Under the pieces are notes generated by a model. It did no database searches, was not told where the DNA came from, and was given only the letters and a program-made list of their open reading frames with translations. From Seohaeicola_A nanhaiensis (GTDB taxonomy: Bacteria > Pseudomonadota > Alphaproteobacteria > Rhodobacterales > Rhodobacteraceae): DNA of 64,000 nucleotides. Positions 8,310-18,117 of this stretch are shown piece by piece. The first letter of the stretch is position 1. Each line of letters begins with the position of its first letter. The position numbers and the translations under genes are program-made. The stretch lies in assembly GCF_042654245.1 (NCBI RefSeq), contig NZ_JBHSGI010000034.1, forward strand, positions 310,001-374,000, written 5' to 3'.

Positions 8310-9067
8310 CAGTGTTCGGCCTCCAGCGCCGCGCCAAGATAGGCTTCCTGAACCTTCGGGTCGCCGCGCACCTGTTCGGGCCGCCCGGTGGCGATGACCT
8401 CGCCATAGACCAGCACCGAAATCGTGTCTGCCAGGCCAAAGACCACGCCCATGTCGTGTTCCACCATCACCAGCGTCTTGTTCTCGGTCACCTTGCGGAT
8501 CAGGTCGACGATATAGTCGGTTTCCGAATGGCTCATGCCGGCCGTCGGCTCGTCCAGCATGATCACATCGGCGCCGCCCGCGATGGTGATGCCGATCTCG
8601 AGTGCGCGCTGCTCGGCGTAGGAGAGCACGCCCGCCGGCAGATCCCGCCGTGCGGTCAGGTTGATCTGCTCCAGGATGCGGTCCGCTCCCTCGGTCAGAT
8701 CGCGCGAGCGGCTGACCATGTTCCAGAACGAATACCTGTAGCCCTGGCTCCACAAGAGCGAACAGCGGACATTCTCGAAGACGCTCATCTTCGGGAAGAT
8801 ATTGGTGATCTGGAACGACCGCGACAGGCCCATCCGGTTGATCTCGTAGGGGGCAAGCCCGGCCAGATCCTGTCCGTGCAACCGGACCGAGCCGCTGGTC
8901 GGCGCGAACCGCCCGGTGATCAGGTTGAACAGCGTCGACTTGCCGGCGCCGTTCGGGCCGATCACCGCATGGCGCTCGCCCCTGGCGATCTTCAGGTCGA
9001 CGCCGCGGATGATCTCGGTGCGCCTGAAGCTCTTGCGCAGGCCGGACAGTTCAAGAGCGGGGGTCAT
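8309..9067 (-). CDS. livG: Branched-chain amino acid ABC transporter ATP-binding protein LivG
   Basis: 252 residues, second ATPase subunit. Walker A is canonical (GPNGAGKST), Walker B is VIMLDEPTAGM with the following switch histidine in VEHDM, and the signature is the degenerate LSYAEQ form common in LivG. The C-terminal tail with ATGRPEQV and YLGAALEAEH is typical of LivG subunits. With LivF carrying an unusual Walker A, this subunit supplies at least one standard nucleotide site. The ATG at 9067 overlaps the livM stop (ATGA), so the genes are translationally coupled. Confidence 0.93.
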   Translation of the reverse strand: MTPALELSGLRKSFRRTEIIRGVDLKIARGERHAVIGPNGAGKSTLFNLITGRFAPTSGSVRLHGQDLAGLAPYEINRMGLSRSFQITNIFPKMSVFENVRCSLLWSQGYRYSFWNMVSRSRDLTEGADRILEQINLTARRDLPAGVLSYAEQRALEIGITIAGGADVIMLDEPTAGMSHSETDYIVDLIRKVTENKTLVMVEHDMGVVFGLADTISVLVYGEVIATGRPEQVRGDPKVQEAYLGAALEAEH

Positions 9068-10356
9068 GCGGGCCTCCTGTCGGGGGTATTGGCGCGGTGC
9101 CAGGCGCTGCGCAGATCGGGGGCGGTCATCCGCGCGATCCAGAAACCGCCTGCCGCGGCGATCAGCGCCAGCGCCCAGGGCAGGACGGAATGCGTGTCGA
9201 AGACCGTCCAGAACAGCGTGATCTCGGTATCGCCCTCGACCGCGTGGCGGACGTGGAAGACCAGTTCGAGCAGGGCGGACAGCCCCAGAAGGCCGATGCC
9301 GGCCGGGATCACGGTCTTGATATAGGGCACGATCAGCGTGTGCAGCTTGCCCAGCTTCCAGGCCGGGACATGCATCATCAGCACCCCCGCCAGGCCGCCC
9401 GGGAAGAACATCACCGTCGCCACGAAGAGCGCGCCGACATAGAGCTGCCAGATCTCGGTCTGCAGGCTCAGCACCGACTGCAGAAGGGTAAAGACAATCG
9501 CCCCGATGATTGGCCCGAAGAAGAAGCCGACCCCACCCAGGAAGGTGATCAGCAGGATCGCCCCCGACTGGGTCAGCGACAGGTTCTCGCCGGTCACGAT
9601 CTCGTAGTTGATCGCGAAAAGCCCGCCTGCGATTCCGGCGAAGAAGCCCGAGGCGCAGAAGGAATAGAACCGCACCCAGCGCGCCGAATAGCCGAGGAAT
9701 TCGGCCCGTTCGGGGTTGTCGCGCACGGCATTGGCCATGCGCCCCACCGGCGTGCGCGAGAAGAGATACATCAGGATGGTCGACAGGATCGTCCAGAAGG
9801 CCAGCACGTAATAGACCTCGATCTGCTTCAGGAACTCGATCCCGAAGACCGGCAGGCCGTAGGTGCGGTCGCCGCTCACCCCTTCCTCGCCGCCGAAGAA
9901 GACGACGATGATCACCGAACAGGCCGCGATCAGCTCGCCGATGCCCAGCGAGATCATCGCGAAGACCGTGCCGGCCTTGCGGGTCGAGAACGAGCCGATG
10001 ATCGTCGCCAGCCCCAGCCCGAACAGCCCGCCGAAGATCGGCAGCACCGGCAGGGGCAGCGGCAGGTTGTTCTGCTCCACCATGTTCATGATGTGCATGC
10101 ACATGAACCCGCCCACGCCCATATAGACGGCGTGGCCAAAGCTCAGCATGCCGCCCTGCCCCAGCAGCATGTTATAGGCCAGGGCGAAGACGATCAGGAT
10201 CATCATCTGGTTCATGATGGTCAGCGCGCTGTTGGACTGGAACACGAAGGGCATCACCAGCAGGAAGGCGATCCCGAGGATCCAGGGCAGAAGCTGCGGC
10301 AGCGCCAGCCGCGGGGCCTGGGTGACGGTTGCGGTCTTGTGAGCGGTATCGGTCAT
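9064..10356 (-). CDS. livM: Branched-chain amino acid ABC transporter permease LivM
   Basis: 430 residues, a membrane permease subunit with about ten hydrophobic segments. The LivM hallmarks are GQGGMLSFGHAVYMGVGGF near residue 65 and the GRMANAVRDNPERAEFLGY coupling-helix region near residue 190, which contacts the ATPases. It is longer than many LivM proteins (about 330-420) because of an extended C-terminal region with two extra hydrophobic segments. The start overlaps the livH stop (ATGA). It forms the translocation channel with LivH in the inner membrane. Confidence 0.92.
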   Translation of the reverse strand: MTDTAHKTATVTQAPRLALPQLLPWILGIAFLLVMPFVFQSNSALTIMNQMMILIVFALAYNMLLGQGGMLSFGHAVYMGVGGFMCMHIMNMVEQNNLPLPLPVLPIFGGLFGLGLATIIGSFSTRKAGTVFAMISLGIGELIAACSVIIVVFFGGEEGVSGDRTYGLPVFGIEFLKQIEVYYVLAFWTILSTILMYLFSRTPVGRMANAVRDNPERAEFLGYSARWVRFYSFCASGFFAGIAGGLFAINYEIVTGENLSLTQSGAILLITFLGGVGFFFGPIIGAIVFTLLQSVLSLQTEIWQLYVGALFVATVMFFPGGLAGVLMMHVPAWKLGKLHTLIVPYIKTVIPAGIGLLGLSALLELVFHVRHAVEGDTEITLFWTVFDTHSVLPWALALIAAAGGFWIARMTAPDLRSAWHRANTPDRRPA

Positions 10357-11309
10357 GCGTCACGCTTCCCGAACAGGCCATAGGGGCGGAACACGAGGAT
10401 CAGCACCATCAGAATATAGGGCAGGATCGGTCCGATCTGCGGCAGAGTGAGGGTCCAGAGATCGCGCAGGGCGCTTTCGCTCAGGTCTTCCGGGCGCTCC
10501 ATGCCGAAGAAGGTCAGGATCGAGGCGAATTCGAAGTTGTACGAGGCCGCGAAGGTGGTCAGCCAGCCGATCAGCAGCGAGGCGACCAGCGCCCCCCAGA
10601 GCGATCCCAGCCCGCCGATCACGATGGTCACGAAGACGATCGAGCCCAGCACGAAGGCCATGCCCGGGAAGGTGCCCAGCACCGGCCCGGCGATCACCCC
10701 GGCCACCCCGGCCAGCGCGGTCCCCACGCCGAAGACGCCCATGAAGACCAGCGGCACATTGTGCCCCAGCGCCTCGACCGTGCGCGGATAGCTAAGCGCC
10801 GCCTGGATGATCAGGCCAACCCGGGTGCGCGTGATCACGTAAAGCAGCGCCAGGAAGATCGCGATCGAGATGAACAGCATGAAGACCTTGTAGGCCGGCA
10901 CCGCACTGTTCCCGACCGAGAACAGGGCGAAGTTCAGAATCTCGGGTTCCTCGAAGGGGACGATGTTCTTGCCCCAGAAGAACTGCACAATCTCCTCGAT
11001 CAGCAGCGCCAGGCCAAAGGTGAAGATCAGCTCGGGCACATGGCCATACTGGTGCACCCGGCGCAGGCCGTATCGCTCGACCAGCGCACCCAGCACGCCG
11101 ACGATCAGCGGCGCGACGATGAGGCCCGGCCAGAAGCCGAAATACAGGCTGATCTGATATCCGAAATAGGCGCCCAGCATGTAGAAGCTGGCATGCGCGA
11201 AGTTCAGGACACCCATCATCGAAAAGATCAGGGTCAACCCGCTCGACAGCAGGAAGAGCAGCAGCCCCGTCACCAGCCCGTCGATGAGATTGATAACAAC
11301 CAGGTCCAT
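10353..11309 (-). CDS. livH: Branched-chain amino acid ABC transporter permease LivH
   Basis: 318 residues, highly hydrophobic, with the LivH features GLTLIFSMMGVLNFAHASFYMLGAY near the N-terminus and the coupling segment IQAALSYPRTVEALGHNV in the middle. It pairs with LivM to form the inner-membrane channel. It lies 103 bases downstream of the binding-protein gene, separated by a perfect hairpin at 11365-11387 that probably lowers expression of the membrane and ATPase genes relative to the binding protein. Confidence 0.92.
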   Translation of the reverse strand: MDLVVINLIDGLVTGLLLFLLSSGLTLIFSMMGVLNFAHASFYMLGAYFGYQISLYFGFWPGLIVAPLIVGVLGALVERYGLRRVHQYGHVPELIFTFGLALLIEEIVQFFWGKNIVPFEEPEILNFALFSVGNSAVPAYKVFMLFISIAIFLALLYVITRTRVGLIIQAALSYPRTVEALGHNVPLVFMGVFGVGTALAGVAGVIAGPVLGTFPGMAFVLGSIVFVTIVIGGLGSLWGALVASLLIGWLTTFAASYNFEFASILTFFGMERPEDLSESALRDLWTLTLPQIGPILPYILMVLILVFRPYGLFGKRDA

Positions 11310-11364
11310 CGGCCACCACTCCTTGGTCGAATGTCAGGTTATGTAAATGCTTGAGGGACGCAGA

Positions 11365-11387
11365 CCCATGCGCCCGTGGCGCATGGG
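11365..11387 (-). terminator. Perfect hairpin between binding-protein gene and livH
   Basis: CCCATGCGCC at 11365-11374 and GGCGCATGGG at 11378-11387 form a 10-base-pair perfect stem with a three-base loop. No U-tract follows on the minus strand, so it is more likely an attenuating or mRNA-stabilising hairpin than a full terminator. This arrangement commonly lets a binding protein be made in excess over its permease. Confidence 0.55.
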
Positions 11388-11412
11388 CTGTCGTCTCGGG
11401 AGGACGCCGTGG

Positions 11413-12657
11413 TTACGGGCGTTCCATCTTGCAGGTGGTCGCGCTGTCCATGCCAGCCATCGAGACCGTGGACTCGACGACCACGCCAAAGCCCGACCCG
11501 TCATAGTCGAAGGTCACGCCGTCGTTGGTGTGCTTGGCGATATGCATGTCCTGAATGACCTGGTGGTCTTCCGGACGCATGTACAGCTTGGTGCCCCAGA
11601 TGCTTTCGTATTCCAGGCCTTCCAGCGCCTTGCCCACGGCGACTACGTCGGTTGCGGTGCCGGCCTTCTCCATCGCGGCGGCCAGCATGCCGATCACGTT
11701 GTAGATTCGGGTCTGGTCGACGTTGCCATCGGGATACTTGGCCTTGTAGGCCTTGTAATAGGTCTCGGCTTCGGGGGTCGGCGGCGGGTTGACCTGGCCT
11801 TCGGTCACCAGACGGATCACGTCCTTGCCGGACTCGCCGAAGGCCGCGGTGATGCCGCTGCCGGCCGCGTAGTAGGTGAACAGCGGACCGGTATAGCCAT
11901 TGGCCACCAGCGCCTTGCCCAGGCCCAGCATGTCGGCGCCCCAGTTGCCGGTGATGACCGCATCGGCGCCCGATGCCGTGATCTTGCGCGCATAGGGGGT
12001 GAAGTCCTTGACCTTGCCGATCGGGTGCAGCTCGTCCCCGACGATCTCGATGTCCGGGCGCTTCTCCTTCAGCATCGAGTTCGCGGCGGCGGCCACGGCC
12101 TTGCCAAAGGAATAGTCCTGACCGATCAGATAGACCTTCTTGATGCTCTCGTCCTTTGCGATCACATCGGTCAGCACGTCCATCTTGATGTCGGCGTTGG
12201 CGTCGAACCGGAAGTGCCAGAAGTTGCAGTCATCGTTGGTCAGCGCCGGATCGACCGCGGAATAGTTCAGGAACAGGACGCGGTTGTCGGGATTGCGCTT
12301 GTTGTGCTTCTCGATCGCGTCGGTCAGCGCATGGGCCACGCCCGAGCTGTTTCCCTGCGCGATATACTTGTAGCCTTGGTCGATGGCGACCTGCAGCTGG
12401 ATCAGCGAATCCTGCGGGCTGGCCTTGTTGTCGAAGCCGTCGACCTTGAAGGTGGTGCCATTCAGGATGCCGCCCTTTTCGTTCACGACCTGATCGGCCG
12501 CAAACTGATACTGATGCAGACCATTCGAGCCGGTGGATGCAAAGGGCCCCGAGATCGGATCGATGAAGGCGATCTTGACTTCTTCGGCGCAAAGCGCGGT
12601 AGCGCTGACCGACAGGCCAAGCGCAAAGGCGACGCCGAAGCGTGTTTTGTTGAACAT
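11413..12657 (-). CDS. Branched-chain amino acid-type ABC transporter substrate-binding protein
   Basis: 414 residues. A Sec signal peptide is evident (MFNKTRFGVAFALGLSVSATALCA then EEVKIAFIDP). The body is a periplasmic-binding fold type I of the LivJ/HAAT family, with GPFASTGSNGLHQ near residue 35 and the GQDYSFGKAVA hinge region. The start at 12657 has GGGAGGAG directly upstream; an in-frame upstream start at 12699 would put residues before the signal peptide and is rejected. It is first in the livHMGF operon and would capture the substrate in the periplasm. The ligand is not deducible from sequence. A TTGACA at 12747-12742 on the minus strand is a possible -35, but its -10 is weak. Confidence 0.9.
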   Translation of the reverse strand: MFNKTRFGVAFALGLSVSATALCAEEVKIAFIDPISGPFASTGSNGLHQYQFAADQVVNEKGGILNGTTFKVDGFDNKASPQDSLIQLQVAIDQGYKYIAQGNSSGVAHALTDAIEKHNKRNPDNRVLFLNYSAVDPALTNDDCNFWHFRFDANADIKMDVLTDVIAKDESIKKVYLIGQDYSFGKAVAAAANSMLKEKRPDIEIVGDELHPIGKVKDFTPYARKITASGADAVITGNWGADMLGLGKALVANGYTGPLFTYYAAGSGITAAFGESGKDVIRLVTEGQVNPPPTPEAETYYKAYKAKYPDGNVDQTRIYNVIGMLAAAMEKAGTATDVVAVGKALEGLEYESIWGTKLYMRPEDHQVIQDMHIAKHTNDGVTFDYDGSGFGVVVESTVSMAGMDSATTCKMERP

Positions 12658-13131
12658 ATTTTCTCCTCCCAAAACGGTAGCCCGGCGTGCTTTTTCCACG
12701 ATTACTCAGGCTTGGGCCGAGCCTTGCACATCAGCCACCAATGTCAAGCGTCGCGAGACCCCGGTATACCGATTGCCGACGACAGAGTTCGGGGCGGACG
12801 GACAGCGAGAGCCAGCCGGGGGTCGTCGAGCCTGTCCATAAGGCTTCCCATTAGCCTGCGTGAAGATTAAAAACGATCCATAGACCTATGTATTCAAATG
12901 CTCTTTTCTAGAAAAATTGTCACGGAAGAGCGTCGCTCAACGCGATAGCAAGGCGCGGCACGAGCCGTCGGTTCGTGCCGCAAGACACTCTTCGCACCCC
13001 GATGAAAAGCTTCTGGATGCGGCCTTCTGGCCGCCCGGAAAGCTGCCTTCCGAAGGCACCTTTGCCTCCGGCGAGTTTCCGCACAGCAAAATGGGTTTCC
13101 GCGCTTCTCGCTGATTCTGCCGGGGCGGCCC
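12658..13131. other. Intergenic region with several inverted repeats and an AT-rich stretch
   Basis: No gene is supported here. The part near 12657 should hold the promoter of the liv operon. An AT-rich stretch at about 12860-12920 includes the palindrome TTTCTAGAAA. Further right, downstream of the kinase gene that ends at 13132, GCGGCACGAGCC at 12955-12966 pairs with 12970-12981 (one G-U), and shorter stems GCGGCC/GGCCGC (about 13019-13034) and TGCCTT/AAGGCA follow. None has a U-tract, so they are at best factor-dependent 3' ends of the 13132-19299 operon. Confidence 0.5.
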
Positions 13132-14157
<1,026 letters not shown>

Positions 14158-14165
14158 GCGGCACC

Positions 14166-14816
14166 TCAGCTGTAGGTCAGCAGCCCGGCGCGCTCTTGCG
14201 GCGCCAGATGCGGGGTTGCGTTGAATTCACTGACGAAAAACCGCGATCCGGAAAACACGAACCGGGTCATCGAGGTATTCTTGATCTGGAGGTTCAGCTC
14301 CATCATCATCGGTTTCGGCGCCTGCAGGGCGGTCGCGACCAGCTGGCCGATCACCCCGCCCGAGGACACCACCAGGACGCGGCGCGCGGTCGTATCGGTG
14401 GCAAAAGCCATCGCCGCAGCGATCCGGCCCGAGAAATCGGCCCAGCTTTCCTTCGCGCCGACGCAGCCGCCCTCCTGCCAGTCGAGAAGGGTCTCGCGCA
14501 GGGTGCGGAAATGGGTCTTGCGCTCGCCCTTCACCGCAGGCGGCACATCCCCGTTGAAGCGCACATTCAACAGGTCGTGAAAGTCGTATTCGTTGAAGCC
14601 CGGATGCTCTTCCGGCGCGGCGTCGAACCCCATCGAGCGCAGCGTTTCCTTCTGCCGCTCCAGCGTTCCGGTCACCAGCCGGTCGGGCACCCAGCCCGCA
14701 TCGCGCAGCGCCTGCCCGGCGAGGCGGGACTGTTCGTGCCCCACCTCGGAGAGCTTGTCATAGTTGTCCGCCCCGAAGGAGGCCTGACCGTGACGGACAA
14801 CCAGAAGTTCAGCCAT
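14166..14816 (-). CDS. Histidine phosphatase family protein
   Basis: 216 residues of the phosphoglycerate-mutase-like superfamily. The catalytic RHG motif is VVRHGQASFG near residue 8 and the second catalytic histidine is expected near residue 150, but the usual GGVxxx motif reads VSSGGVIGQLV, with Ser-Gly where the histidine normally stands. The second histidine therefore appears to be missing, so catalytic competence is uncertain. The ATG overlaps the thiolase stop by one base (TGATG). In this operon it could act on a phosphorylated acyl intermediate together with the downstream kinase, which is speculative. Confidence 0.8.
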   Translation of the reverse strand: MAELLVVRHGQASFGADNYDKLSEVGHEQSRLAGQALRDAGWVPDRLVTGTLERQKETLRSMGFDAAPEEHPGFNEYDFHDLLNVRFNGDVPPAVKGERKTHFRTLRETLLDWQEGGCVGAKESWADFSGRIAAAMAFATDTTARRVLVVSSGGVIGQLVATALQAPKPMMMELNLQIKNTSMTRFVFSGSRFFVSEFNATPHLAPQERAGLLTYS

Positions 14817-16012
14817 CAGAGAACTTCGAACAGCCCGGCCGCGCCCATGCCGCCGCCCACGCACATGGTGCAGACGACATATTTGGCGCCGCGCCGCTTG
14901 CCTTCGATCAGCGCGTGACCGACCATGCGCGCGCCCGACATGCCATAGGGGTGCCCGATCGAGATCGCGCCGCCGTCCACGTTCAGCAGCTCGTCGGGAA
15001 TGCCCAGCTTGTCTCGGGAATACAGCACCTGGCAGGCAAAGGCCTCGTTCAGCTCCCACAGGCCGATGTCGTCCATCGTCAGCCCGTGCGCCTTCAGCAG
15101 CTTCGGCACCGCATAGACCGGGCCAATGCCCATCTCGTCGGGCTCGCAGCCCGCCGCCATCACGCCGACATAGCGACCCAGCGGTTGCAGGCCCTTCTTC
15201 TCGGCCACCTTCGCCTCCATCAGCACGGCCGCCGAGGCGCCGTCGGACAGCTGGCTGGCATTGCCGGCGGTGATGTATTTGCCTTCCTTCACCACCTGGC
15301 CGCCCTTGAACACCGGCTGCAGGCCCGCAAGGCTCTCGGCCGAGGTGCCGGGGCGGTTGCCCTCGTCCTTGGACAGCGTAACCTCATGCTCGCTGATCGC
15401 GCCGGTGGCCTTGTCCTGCATCTTCATGATCGTGGTCATCGCCACGATCTCGTCGTCGAACCGCCCGGCCTGCTGGGCCTGATGCGTGCGCTCCTGGCTC
15501 TGCGCCGCATAGGCGTCCTGTGCCTCGCGGCTGACGCCATAGCGTTCGGCCACGATCTCGGCGGTCTCCAGCATCGACATGTACAGCGCCGGCTTGTTCT
15601 GCTTGATCCAGAGATCGCCCGCGGTGCGCATCTCGGGCGTCTGCACCAGCGAAATGCTTTCGACACCGCCGCCGATGGCGACATCCATCCCGTCCATCAC
15701 CACCTGCTTGGCCGCGGTGGCAATCGCCATCATGCCGCTGGCGCACTGGCGGTCCAGCGACATGCCGCCCACGCTCACCGGCAGGCCCGCGCGGATCGCC
15801 GCCTGACGGCCGATGTTGCCGCCCGAGAATCCCTGCTGCAGCGCCGCGCCCAGGATCACGTCCTGCACCTCAGCGCCCTCGATTCCGGCACGCGCTATGG
15901 CATTGGTGATCGCGTGGGCCGCCAGCGCCTGCGGCGTGGTGGCGTTGAAGGCGCCACGATAGGCCTTGCCAATCGGGGTCCGGGCGGTGGAAACGATAAC
16001 TGCGTCGCGCAT
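14816..16012 (-). CDS. Acetyl-CoA C-acyltransferase (thiolase)
   Basis: 398 residues, full-length thiolase. The nucleophilic cysteine lies in LDRQCASGMMAI near residue 90, the NEAFACQ motif near residue 325, the GHPYGMSGARM histidine motif near residue 355, and the second cysteine in CTMCVGGGMGAAGLFE close to the C-terminus. It cleaves 3-ketoacyl-CoA, completing beta-oxidation. The sequence resembles the degradative type (FadA/PaaJ-like) more than the PhaA biosynthetic type. It is preceded by an SDR that could supply the 3-ketoacyl-CoA substrate. Confidence 0.92.
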   Translation of the reverse strand: MRDAVIVSTARTPIGKAYRGAFNATTPQALAAHAITNAIARAGIEGAEVQDVILGAALQQGFSGGNIGRQAAIRAGLPVSVGGMSLDRQCASGMMAIATAAKQVVMDGMDVAIGGGVESISLVQTPEMRTAGDLWIKQNKPALYMSMLETAEIVAERYGVSREAQDAYAAQSQERTHQAQQAGRFDDEIVAMTTIMKMQDKATGAISEHEVTLSKDEGNRPGTSAESLAGLQPVFKGGQVVKEGKYITAGNASQLSDGASAAVLMEAKVAEKKGLQPLGRYVGVMAAGCEPDEMGIGPVYAVPKLLKAHGLTMDDIGLWELNEAFACQVLYSRDKLGIPDELLNVDGGAISIGHPYGMSGARMVGHALIEGKRRGAKYVVCTMCVGGGMGAAGLFEVL

Positions 16013-16040
16013 CTGTCTGGTATCCTTCTCGAAAAGGGCT

Positions 16041-16967
16041 TCAGCCCCAGTTCAGTTTCATCCCCTGCGCCTCGGCGGCGTTGCGGGCATATTTCTGCGT
16101 TTGGGCGAAGGCCTGCGTCAATTCCTCCTGGCCTTCGGTATCGGAGATCGTGGCAAAGGCGGCGGCCACCCCCTCGGGGGACAAATCATCGCCGGTGAGC
16201 GTGGTGCCCGGGGTTTCATAAACCTTCGTCACCGCGAAGGCCCCGGCCCCCGCGCCCAGGATCACCCGGCTGGGCGCGTCCTCGGAGACGAGATACAGCA
16301 GCCCCGGCGTGATCGTCTCGGGCGCCAGCAGCGCCAGCGCATCCTCGGGCATCAGGCTTTCGGTCATCCGCGTCGCGGCGGTCGGAGCCAGCGTGTTGAC
16401 GCGGATGTTGTCCTTGGCGCCCTCGATGTGCAGCACGTTCATCAGCCCCATCATCGCCGCCTTGGCCGCGCCATAGTTGGCCTGCCCGAAGTTGCCGTAA
16501 AGGCCCGAGGACGAAGAGGTCAGCACCACGCGCCCATACTGCTGTTCGCGCATCAGCGGCCAGCAGGCATGGGTCACGGTGGCGCTGCCGATCAGGTGCA
16601 CGTCCACCACCTTTCGGAAATCGGCCATCGTCATCTTGGCAAAGGACTTGTCGCGCAGGATGCCGGCGTTGTTCACCACGATATCGACGCGGCCCCATGC
16701 GTCCTTGGCGCGGGCGACCATGTCGGCCACCTGCTCCTCGTTCGCCACATCCGCGCCATGCGCCATCGCCTCGCCCCCGGCGGCGCGGATCTCCTCGACC
16801 ACCCGCTGAGCGGCGCTGTCACTGGCGCCCGAGCCGTCGACCGAGGCCCCCAGGTCGTTCACCACCACCTTCGCGCCCCGCGCGGCCAGTCCCAGCGCAT
16901 GGCTGCGGCCCAGCCCGGCACCGGCCCCGGTGACAATGGCGACACGGTTGTCGAAACGAATGGTCAT
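16041..16967 (-). CDS. SDR-family 3-hydroxyacyl-CoA dehydrogenase (MFE-type)
   Basis: 308 residues. The N-terminal VAIVTGAGAGLGRSHALGLAARG glycine motif, the NNAG motif and the Ser/Tyr/Lys triad (SSSSGLYGNFGQANYGAAK) are complete. The sequence resembles the (3R)-hydroxyacyl-CoA dehydrogenase domain of peroxisomal multifunctional enzyme type 2, including NDLGASVDGSG. It would oxidise 3-hydroxyacyl-CoA to 3-ketoacyl-CoA for the adjacent thiolase. The C-terminal 60 residues are an extension beyond the SDR core without a motif I recognise. Confidence 0.88.
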   Translation of the reverse strand: MTIRFDNRVAIVTGAGAGLGRSHALGLAARGAKVVVNDLGASVDGSGASDSAAQRVVEEIRAAGGEAMAHGADVANEEQVADMVARAKDAWGRVDIVVNNAGILRDKSFAKMTMADFRKVVDVHLIGSATVTHACWPLMREQQYGRVVLTSSSSGLYGNFGQANYGAAKAAMMGLMNVLHIEGAKDNIRVNTLAPTAATRMTESLMPEDALALLAPETITPGLLYLVSEDAPSRVILGAGAGAFAVTKVYETPGTTLTGDDLSPEGVAAAFATISDTEGQEELTQAFAQTQKYARNAAEAQGMKLNWG

Positions 16968-16997
16968 GGTTCAGCTGTCCCTTGCAAGCTCTTGATT

Positions 16998-18113
16998 TCA
17001 GAAGCCGCGCAGGCGGGCGACCTGTTCGGCATGATAGCCGTAATCGCCCAGCCATTCGGCCCCGACACGGGCGCGCTTCATGAAGAATCCCATGTCGAAT
17101 GCGTCGGTCATACCAATCCCACCATGCATCTGCACCCCCTCGATGACCGCATGTTTCGCCGTCTCGGTGGCGCGCGCCTTGGCAAGGCTCACAGCCAGCG
17201 TGGCATTTGCCGGATCCGCATCCAGCTGACGCCCGGCATGCAGGATGGCCGAGGCGGTCACTTCGGTCTGGCACCAGAGGTCCGCCGCCCGGTGCTGCAA
17301 GGCCTGGAACTGGCCGATCAGCATCCCGAACTGCCTGCGCTCCTTCAGGTATCCGACAGTCATCCCGAAGGCCCCCGCTGCCAGTCCGCTCAGCTCCGCC
17401 GCCAGCGCCGCCTGCCCCGCCTCCAGCGCAGGTTTCAGCACTGCCATCGCGCCATCGACCTGGCCCAGCACATCCTCGCCCGTCGCCTCGACCGCGTCAA
17501 AGGTCACGCGCGCGGCGTCCCGGCTGTCGATCATCGCGCGCGCCTCGCGGGTGATACCGGCCCGCTCGCCCGGCAGATCGAACAGCGTCAGCCCGTCCCC
17601 GGTGCGCGCCAGCACCAGCAGGCGGTCGGCAAAGCCGCCGTCCACCACGAAGGTCTTGCGCCCCGACAGGCGAAACCCGTTGCCTTCGCGCCGCGCCTCC
17701 ATCTGCGTGGCCTCGGGCGCGAACTTCGGCCCCTCGTCAATGGCCAGCGCATAGGTCGCCTCGCCGCTCGCAATTGCCGCCAGCGCCTCCGCCGCCCGTT
17801 TGTCCGACACCTGCCGCAGCGCCGTTGCCGCGATCACCGCCGAGGAGAGGAAGGGCGAGGCGACCAGCGTCTTGCCCATCTCGCCCGCGAGCAACCCGGC
17901 GGCGGCATGGCCCATGTCGGCCCCGCCCGCGCTCTCGGGCACCAGGATCCCGGCCCAGCCCATGCCGGCCATCTCTTTCCACAGACCCGCGTCATGCGTC
18001 CTGCCGGCATCGCGCAGATCGCGCAGGTGCTTCACCGGGGCGGCGTCATCCAGAAAGGCGCGCGCCGAATCCGCGAGCATCCGCTCTTCTTCGTTCAGAA
18101 CCAGTTTTGCCAT
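16998..18113 (-). CDS. Acyl-CoA dehydrogenase, small-subunit-like
   Basis: 371 residues, acyl-CoA dehydrogenase fold: alpha-helical N-terminus, beta middle domain and a C-terminal helical domain with VQMHGGIGMTDAFDMGFFMKR. It is a divergent member: the middle domain lacks the usual T-x-P-x-GSD block seen in the neighbouring paralogue, as is common in partner subunits of heteromeric dehydrogenases. It lies four bases from the next acyl-CoA dehydrogenase gene, and the two probably form a heteromer (inference). FAD-dependent alpha-beta oxidation of an acyl-CoA is the expected reaction. Confidence 0.87.
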   Translation of the reverse strand: MAKLVLNEEERMLADSARAFLDDAAPVKHLRDLRDAGRTHDAGLWKEMAGMGWAGILVPESAGGADMGHAAAGLLAGEMGKTLVASPFLSSAVIAATALRQVSDKRAAEALAAIASGEATYALAIDEGPKFAPEATQMEARREGNGFRLSGRKTFVVDGGFADRLLVLARTGDGLTLFDLPGERAGITREARAMIDSRDAARVTFDAVEATGEDVLGQVDGAMAVLKPALEAGQAALAAELSGLAAGAFGMTVGYLKERRQFGMLIGQFQALQHRAADLWCQTEVTASAILHAGRQLDADPANATLAVSLAKARATETAKHAVIEGVQMHGGIGMTDAFDMGFFMKRARVGAEWLGDYGYHAEQVARLRGF

Positions 18114-18117
18114 CGTC

